This document shows positions 51,951 through 56,282 of a stretch of 56,282 nucleotides of DNA, piece by piece. The number at the start of each line of letters is the position of its first letter. Position 1 is the stretch's first letter. Both the position numbers and the translations under genes were made by a program. The notes under the pieces were generated by a model. That model saw only the letters and a program-made list of their open reading frames with translations. It ran no database searches and had not been told where the DNA came from. This stretch comes from Candidatus Nanoarchaeia archaeon (GTDB lineage: Archaea > Nanobdellota > Nanobdellia > SCGC-AAA011-G17 > GW2011-AR17), in assembly GCA_028706745.1 (NCBI GenBank), contig JAQTVM010000009.1:1-56282 (forward strand), written 5' to 3'.

Positions 51951-53162
51951 TCATCGCCTTAAAGCCTCCACAGGCTGCAATCTGGAAGCTTTGCGCGCAG
52001 GCATCATTCCTGAAAGCGCACCCAATACAAAAGAGAATGCCAAAGCTCCAATAACCATTCCCCATGTGACAGCAACACTCACTTCAATCCCGGCAGCGTC
52101 CATTGCAATTTTTCCCGCCAAAATGCTTATCCCATATCCTGCCAAAAGCCCGAACACGCCGCCAATCAAGCCAAGCAGCCCTGACTCAAAAAGGAACAAC
52201 ATCATTATTGAAGAATTTCTTGCGCCTGTTGCCTTCATTATCCCTATCTCCTTTGTCCTTTCAGCAACAGAAGTGTACATTGTATTCATTATTCCTATGC
52301 CTCCAACCAAAATGGAAACAGCAGCAATCCCTATGAGGACTGCTTTTACAACATCATTAATCATGGTGACAGACACAAGCAGCGCCTGCGGGGAATTTAC
52401 AGTGAAATCCTCCTCTCCTTCTTCAACATTTCTTTCTTTTCTCAGCTCTTTTTTTATGTCTTCTGCAACTTTCCCGGCATCATAACCATCCTTGATTATT
52501 GCAAATATTGAGGAAACCTCCTCTTTCTCGTCAAATATTTCCCTGCCTGCATCAAGAGGAATGCCCATTGCAATGTCCTGGAAAGTGCCTGATTTTTCCC
52601 TTATGCCTATTACCTGAAAATCATAACCGTTAATCTTAATCTTATCCCCTGATTTAACATCCTTGTCAAAATCATCATGCGCATTTGTATATCCCATTAT
52701 TGCAGTGTACCTGTCAGAAGTCCTGAACATCCTTCCCTGCTCAAGCTCAATAAACCCGTTTTTTTCAAGAAGGCGTATGAATTCCGCGCCGGTAGGATAT
52801 GCAAAAGCCATAATCGCCTTTATTTCTCCCTTGAATTCAACCTGCGCAGTCCGTATCAGCGGCGCAAGAACATCATCCACCCCCTTTACCTTTCGGACAG
52901 CATCAACATCATTGTCATAAAATTTGGCAGTCATTACAGAGCCGGCTGTTGGCCCATAACTTTTTCCCCCGGGTGTAATCATCACCCTGTTAGAGCCGAG
53001 CTTTTCAAACTGCCCTGTAATCGCATCCTGCATTGCCTGACTTAAAGTAATGAGTGACACAACAGCAGTAATGCCGATAAAAATCCCGATAAGGGTAAGC
53101 CAGCTTCTCAGCTTTCTCCTGGCAATGCCCTTAAAGGCAAGCCTGAAATAATCCTCAATCAT
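51951..53162 (-). CDS. MacB-like ABC transporter permease (first)
   Basis: The 403-aa product from the ATG at 53162 (MIEDYFRLAFKGIARRKLRS) has the MacB layout, with GIGIMNTMYTSVAERTKEIG, then IMKATGARNSS, and helices as in its paralogue. The ATG overlaps the preceding stop by ATGA, so the 26-residue N-terminal extension in the same frame (from 53240) is rejected. Two different permease genes with one ATPase suggest a heterodimeric exporter, probably for a lipid, peptide or surface protein. Confidence 0.88.
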   Translation of the reverse strand: MIEDYFRLAFKGIARRKLRSWLTLIGIFIGITAVVSLITLSQAMQDAITGQFEKLGSNRVMITPGGKSYGPTAGSVMTAKFYDNDVDAVRKVKGVDDVLAPLIRTAQVEFKGEIKAIMAFAYPTGAEFIRLLEKNGFIELEQGRMFRTSDRYTAIMGYTNAHDDFDKDVKSGDKIKINGYDFQVIGIREKSGTFQDIAMGIPLDAGREIFDEKEEVSSIFAIIKDGYDAGKVAEDIKKELRKERNVEEGEEDFTVNSPQALLVSVTMINDVVKAVLIGIAAVSILVGGIGIMNTMYTSVAERTKEIGIMKATGARNSSIMMLFLFESGLLGLIGGVFGLLAGYGISILAGKIAMDAAGIEVSVAVTWGMVIGALAFSFVLGALSGMMPARKASRLQPVEALRR

Positions 53163-54373
53163 TTCTGCTTTCTGCTTTTGTATTTCCTGTAGCCTATGTA
53201 TGCGCCGATTATCAAAACAAGCAAGGCAATATACATCCATGTATTTCCGCCGTTAACTCCCAATTCTTTTGGCGTGTAAAGGGTAATCTCAACATCCTGG
53301 AGCTCTGTGTATTCCTTGTTGCTTGAATCCATAAACACAATCTCGGCAGGAATTGTGAAGCTGTCCGAAGATGCAGCAACCCTGAAATCAGCGGTTTCAT
53401 AGTCGTCAGAATCAACATTGCCTATATACACTTCAGATGCAGACAGCAAGGAGAATCCAGTGCCTGCATTTATCTTAATCTTTGCAAACTTTACATCTTC
53501 AGTGCCGTGGTTGATAATCTTAAGCACAAGATTTCCTGTTTTTGCTGACTTTGTAAGTTCTGTGCTGTCAAGGGCAACAGAAATTCTCGGCTCTGCGCCG
53601 ACAACAACGCCCACGATATCTGAGATTGTATGCAAATCACCTGCATCATCATAGTATTCGATTGTAAGGGGAATCTTGTAAACCCCTGCTGCCGCGTCAG
53701 GAAGCGCAACAAGCTTGAAAGTGAGAGATGCGCTTGAGCCTGCATTTATCTGCTTTATTTTCTGCTCAGTTGACATTCCTACAGGGGCAAAAGGCATTGC
53801 TGCCGCAGAAAGGTCCATTGCAACCCTTACATTCTTCATCACAGATTCCTGCGTGTTTTCAATTGCAACAGCAACATCCGCCATTGCGCCGGGAGCTATT
53901 CTTTCTATTTCGCCTTCAGACTGCATTACTCCCACTGAAGTTGAAACAATTGAGCCAAGCCTTTTGACAGTTACAACAAACGGCTCGCTTGTTATCAGTC
54001 CTGCTGTCCTTGAATAATATTGTATGAAAACATTGTGGGAAGCCTCATTTGCATTGGAATTGACTTCAACAGTAAACCTGAACTGTATCTTGCTCCCTGC
54101 ATCCAGCCTTGAAAAATGGATCGACTTGTCAGAGACAAGCTTGAAAGGATAATCCTCAACAAATGTCACATCAAAATCATTTATTGTAACATCTTTCAAG
54201 TTTATTATTTCAAACCACACGTCAGTTGTATCCCCCGGCTGGACAGGCGAGGGGTCATACCTCAATAGGTCTATCTTCATTTCATTTGCTTTTGTCACGA
54301 CTGTCTGCCTTGCAGCTGCCATTGATGACAACAGCAAGAGCATAACGATTCCCGCTAATAGCGCTTTTTTCAT
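53159..54373 (-). CDS. Membrane-anchored NEW3/COG1361-like extracytoplasmic protein
   Basis: From the ATG at 54373 (ATGA overlap with the ATPase stop; GGAGG ahead) the protein has 404 aa: signal peptide ([20 protein letters not shown]), three or more beta-sandwich domains (PVQPGDTTDVWFEIINL; VVVGAEPRISVALDS) and a C-terminal membrane helix with basic tail. It is encoded between ATPase and permeases, so it is probably the extracytoplasmic partner (in place of MacA) of this ABC system. Confidence 0.8.
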   Translation of the reverse strand: MKKALLAGIVMLLLLSSMAAARQTVVTKANEMKIDLLRYDPSPVQPGDTTDVWFEIINLKDVTINDFDVTFVEDYPFKLVSDKSIHFSRLDAGSKIQFRFTVEVNSNANEASHNVFIQYYSRTAGLITSEPFVVTVKRLGSIVSTSVGVMQSEGEIERIAPGAMADVAVAIENTQESVMKNVRVAMDLSAAAMPFAPVGMSTEQKIKQINAGSSASLTFKLVALPDAAAGVYKIPLTIEYYDDAGDLHTISDIVGVVVGAEPRISVALDSTELTKSAKTGNLVLKIINHGTEDVKFAKIKINAGTGFSLLSASEVYIGNVDSDDYETADFRVAASSDSFTIPAEIVFMDSSNKEYTELQDVEITLYTPKELGVNGGNTWMYIALLVLIIGAYIGYRKYKSRKQK

Positions 54374-55110
54374 TTTTTTCCTCCGTGATGTGTTCCGTTT
54401 TTCCATAATATTCTCTTTAAGTATTCGTGGTCATGCCCCACTTCCCCGTCCACAATCACAATCTTCTTTTTTGCAAAGCTTGCGATGTAGGGGTCGTGCG
54501 TGACCATTATTATTGTTTTCTTGTGAACTGTTGAAAGGTGCATTATAAGGTCCATTATATGCTTGCCTGTGTTTGAATCAAGATTTCCCGTGGGCTCGTC
54601 TGCAAGAATCACTTCAGGGTCATTTGACAAAGCCCTTGCAATGGCAACCCTCTGCTGCTCGCCGCCTGACATCTGATTGGGCTTGTGGTGCATTCTGTCC
54701 TTGAGCCCCATGTCATCAAGAAGCTCTGCCGCTGTCTTCTCCCTCTGCCATCTTGAAACATTATTGAATATCATCGGAAGCATCACATTTTCCATTGCAG
54801 TAAGAGTCGGTATTAAGTTGAATGCCTGAAACACAAAGCCAATTCTCTTGCCCCTTATTGTGGCAAGCGCGCTTTCTTTTAATTTTGATATGTCGTGCCC
54901 GTCAAGAAGCACCTGACCTTTTGTAGGCAAATCAAGGCATCCCACAAGATGCATCAAGGTGCTTTTTCCTGAGCCTGAAGGACCCTGGATGCTTACGAAC
55001 TCATCCTCATTTATAGCAAAGCTGACTCCCCTGAGCGCATTTACTTCTGTCTGCTCCATTCGATAAGTTTTCCACACATCGCGCAATTCAATTATCGGCT
55101 TCTTCTGCAT
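54370..55110 (-). CDS. MacB/LolD-type ABC transporter ATPase
   Basis: The 246-aa ATPase shows Walker [10 protein letters not shown] (43-51), Q-loop FQAFNLIPT, signature [15 protein letters not shown], Walker [11 protein letters not shown] and switch His in VTHDP. This is the MacB/LolD subfamily that drives periplasmic work rather than classical uptake. It is the first gene of the four-gene operon. GAGGTTT lies just before the ATG. Confidence 0.94.
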   Translation of the reverse strand: MQKKPIIELRDVWKTYRMEQTEVNALRGVSFAINEDEFVSIQGPSGSGKSTLMHLVGCLDLPTKGQVLLDGHDISKLKESALATIRGKRIGFVFQAFNLIPTLTAMENVMLPMIFNNVSRWQREKTAAELLDDMGLKDRMHHKPNQMSGGEQQRVAIARALSNDPEVILADEPTGNLDSNTGKHIMDLIMHLSTVHKKTIIMVTHDPYIASFAKKKIVIVDGEVGHDHEYLKRILWKNGTHHGGKK

Positions 55111-55291
55111 TTAAACCTCTTTTTAACCTTATAAAATAGGCAAAACTCTGATATAAAGGTTTTGCATGGCGAAATATAGTAAATTATTGATTCGGCGCCT
55201 GCCTAAGCACTTCCAAACCTTTAATAAGATGTTTGAGCATTAATGTTATGTGCCTTGCAAAAGGCAAAAAGCAAAGCGGAGGAAAGTGAAA

Positions 55292-56041
55292 ATGGAAATC
55301 AGAGGAATACTATCATACATCGTAATTATCGGATTAGTCGCGGCTGTTGTTTTGACAGCAGCCATCAGGCCAAACTATTCGCTTAACATGCAGCCTGCAA
55401 GAAACGTGCTGACTGTTTCAGGAGAATCAGAAATAACAACCTCTCCTGACAAGGCAGAGATTTATCTTGTTGTTGAAAAAAAGTCAGAGACAGCTGACGG
55501 CGCAAGAATACTTAATTCAGAGGCGTCAAACAGCGTTATTGCCTCATTAAAGAATGCAGGAATAAAAAAAGAGGATATTGAAACAAGCTCTTTTTCAATA
55601 TACCCTGAACAGAGGTATGACGAGGATACTGAAAAGTACATAACAACAGGATATGTCGTAAGGCACGTGATAAAGGCAACAACATATGAAGTTGAAGGAG
55701 CAGGACAGCTTGTTGACACTGCAGTAAAAGCAGGCGCAAACTCTGTTGAAAACATCAATTTCGGGCTTTCAATTGAGAAAAAGCAGAAGGTTGACAAGGA
55801 TGCATTGGCAAAGGCGACAGAGCTTGCAAAGTCAAGGGCAGAGTCAATGGCAGACGCGGCAGGAGTTTCATTGGAGAAGCTGATTTCAGTTGAAGGCGGA
55901 AGCAGTTATGTGCCTTACATCTATTACGGCGCAAGGATGGAGATGGCAATGGATTCAGGCGCAAAAACAGCGTCAACTTCAATAATGCCGCAGACATTGG
56001 AAGTAAGGGCAACCTCTACACTGGTTTACGAGATAGAGTAA
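55292..56041 (+). CDS. SIMPL-domain (DUF541) membrane-anchored protein
   Basis: From the ATG at 55292 (GGAGG 10 bp ahead) the protein has 249 aa: one N-terminal membrane helix (about 6-26) then a SIMPL domain (LTVSGESEITTSPDKAEIYL; SFSIYPEQRYDE; ATELAKSRAESMADAAGVSL). SIMPL proteins (BP26/OMP28-like) form ring-like oligomers on the cell surface; their role is unclear, sometimes in oxidative stress. The in-frame extension upstream covers the Shine-Dalgarno and is rejected. It diverges from the MacB operon. Confidence 0.9.
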   Translation: MEIRGILSYIVIIGLVAAVVLTAAIRPNYSLNMQPARNVLTVSGESEITTSPDKAEIYLVVEKKSETADGARILNSEASNSVIASLKNAGIKKEDIETSSFSIYPEQRYDEDTEKYITTGYVVRHVIKATTYEVEGAGQLVDTAVKAGANSVENINFGLSIEKKQKVDKDALAKATELAKSRAESMADAAGVSLEKLISVEGGSSYVPYIYYGARMEMAMDSGAKTASTSIMPQTLEVRATSTLVYEIE

Positions 56042-56052
56042 ATGCAATTAGC

Positions 56053-56098
56053 GCAGCCGCCTGACAGCAAGGCGCATAAGCGGCTGCCTTCTTTTTTT
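56053..56098 (+). terminator. Strong hairpin + T-tract terminator
   Basis: GCAGCCGC (56053-56060) pairs with GCGGCTGC (56080-56087), then CTTCTTTTTTT. It sits 12 bp after the SIMPL stop. Its bacterial-style form is unusual beside the T-tract-only ends seen elsewhere in the window. Confidence 0.75.
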
Positions 56099-56155
56099 GG
56101 TTTTTAGCCTGAAACGTTTTGTCACTAATTTTCCAAATCCTTCTTCGCAAACTCA

Positions 56156-56185
56156 GTGTATTCTATCATGACATATGTCACCAGC
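56156..56185. repeat. Right copy of the 30-bp inverted repeat
   Basis: Exact reverse complement of 97-126 with the palindrome TGACATATGTCA at 56169-56180. It lies upstream of the incomplete ORF at the window end. Confidence 0.8.
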
Positions 56186-56209
56186 ATCAAAAGAGGTTGG
56201 CAAACGCGA

Positions 56210-56234
56210 AATAAACCTCTGCCGGAGGTTTATT
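56210..56234 (+). promoter_or_regulatory. 10-bp perfect hairpin before the terminal ORF
   Basis: AATAAACCTC (56210-56219) and GAGGTTTATT (56225-56234) form a perfect stem with a TGCCG loop, ending 12 bp before the ATG at 56247. The 3' arm contains GAGG, a possible Shine-Dalgarno, so the stem might control translation; it may instead be an operator. Confidence 0.5.
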
Positions 56235-56246
56235 ATTGAGGCTACT

Positions 56247-56282
56247 ATGCGGCCGAAAATGATTATAACGCATCCTAAACAG
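56247..56282 (+). CDS. Start of an ORF cut by the window end
   Basis: ATG at 56247 opens 12 codons (MRPKMIITHPKQ) to the window edge without a stop. GAGG lies 19 bp ahead. Too short to assign. Confidence 0.35.
   Translation, partial: MRPKMIITHPKQ

Overview
The window looks like chromosomal DNA of a DPANN archaeon, most likely Woesearchaeota/Pacearchaeota-like. Support: many genes start about 27 bp after a TATA box (leaderless style); the core genes are archaeal (SRP54, Bud32, archease, Tad/archaellum-type ATPase with two T2SSF membrane proteins); surface proteins are very large, Asn/Thr/Ser-rich and membrane-anchored. Yet DNA gyrase (GyrA+GyrB) and a class II lysyl-tRNA synthetase, both of bacterial type, are present, as known for such lineages. 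This placement is inference. I saw no rRNA, tRNA, CRISPR array, transposase or phage structural module.

Layout. 203-7303: two cadherin/Ig-like surface proteins (654 and 1668 aa). 7500-10544: MoxR ATPase, DUF58 protein and BatA-like VWA protein. 10618-16596 (minus): a type IV pilus/Tad-like locus (ATPase, a 54-aa coupled ORF, two T2SSF membrane proteins, two pilin-like proteins) ending in archease. 16760-19327: MscS channel and LysRS. 19363-23905: two paralogous membrane proteins with a JAMM-like HxHP...D signature flanking a secreted protein and a 5' gene remnant, then a transglutaminase-like secreted protein. 23908-28256 (minus): gyrB-gyrA. 28434-29036: HD-domain protein.

29140-34941 is the most unusual part. 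A minus-strand HEPN/nucleotidyltransferase pair diverges from a six-gene plus-strand operon in which every junction is a 4-bp ATGA overlap: three paralogous transglutaminase-like+TPR proteins, a ChaN/EreA-like protein, a 56-aa AbrB-like protein and a SAM-methyltransferase-like protein. The spacer between the two units holds four copies of a 16-bp motif in a symmetric alternating array (gaps 22, 7, 22 bp). I propose this as a candidate undescribed, self-regulated system of toxin-antitoxin, defence or stress type.

35167-46211: envelope proteins and peptidases: an S-layer-like protein with a hairpin over its ribosome binding site, two convergent HExxH metallopeptidases, an RHH-nucleotidyltransferase fusion, a subtilisin-like protease and a seven-bladed FG-GAP protein sharing a C-terminal architecture. 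46247-49441: Mth938-like protein, Bud32, DUF4389 protein (sharing one palindromic TATA box with Bud32), a small membrane ORF after the SRP54 stop, and SRP54. 49509-56041: Cys-rich secreted protein, a MacB-like ABC export operon, and a SIMPL-domain protein. An exact 30-bp inverted repeat lies close to both ends of the window.
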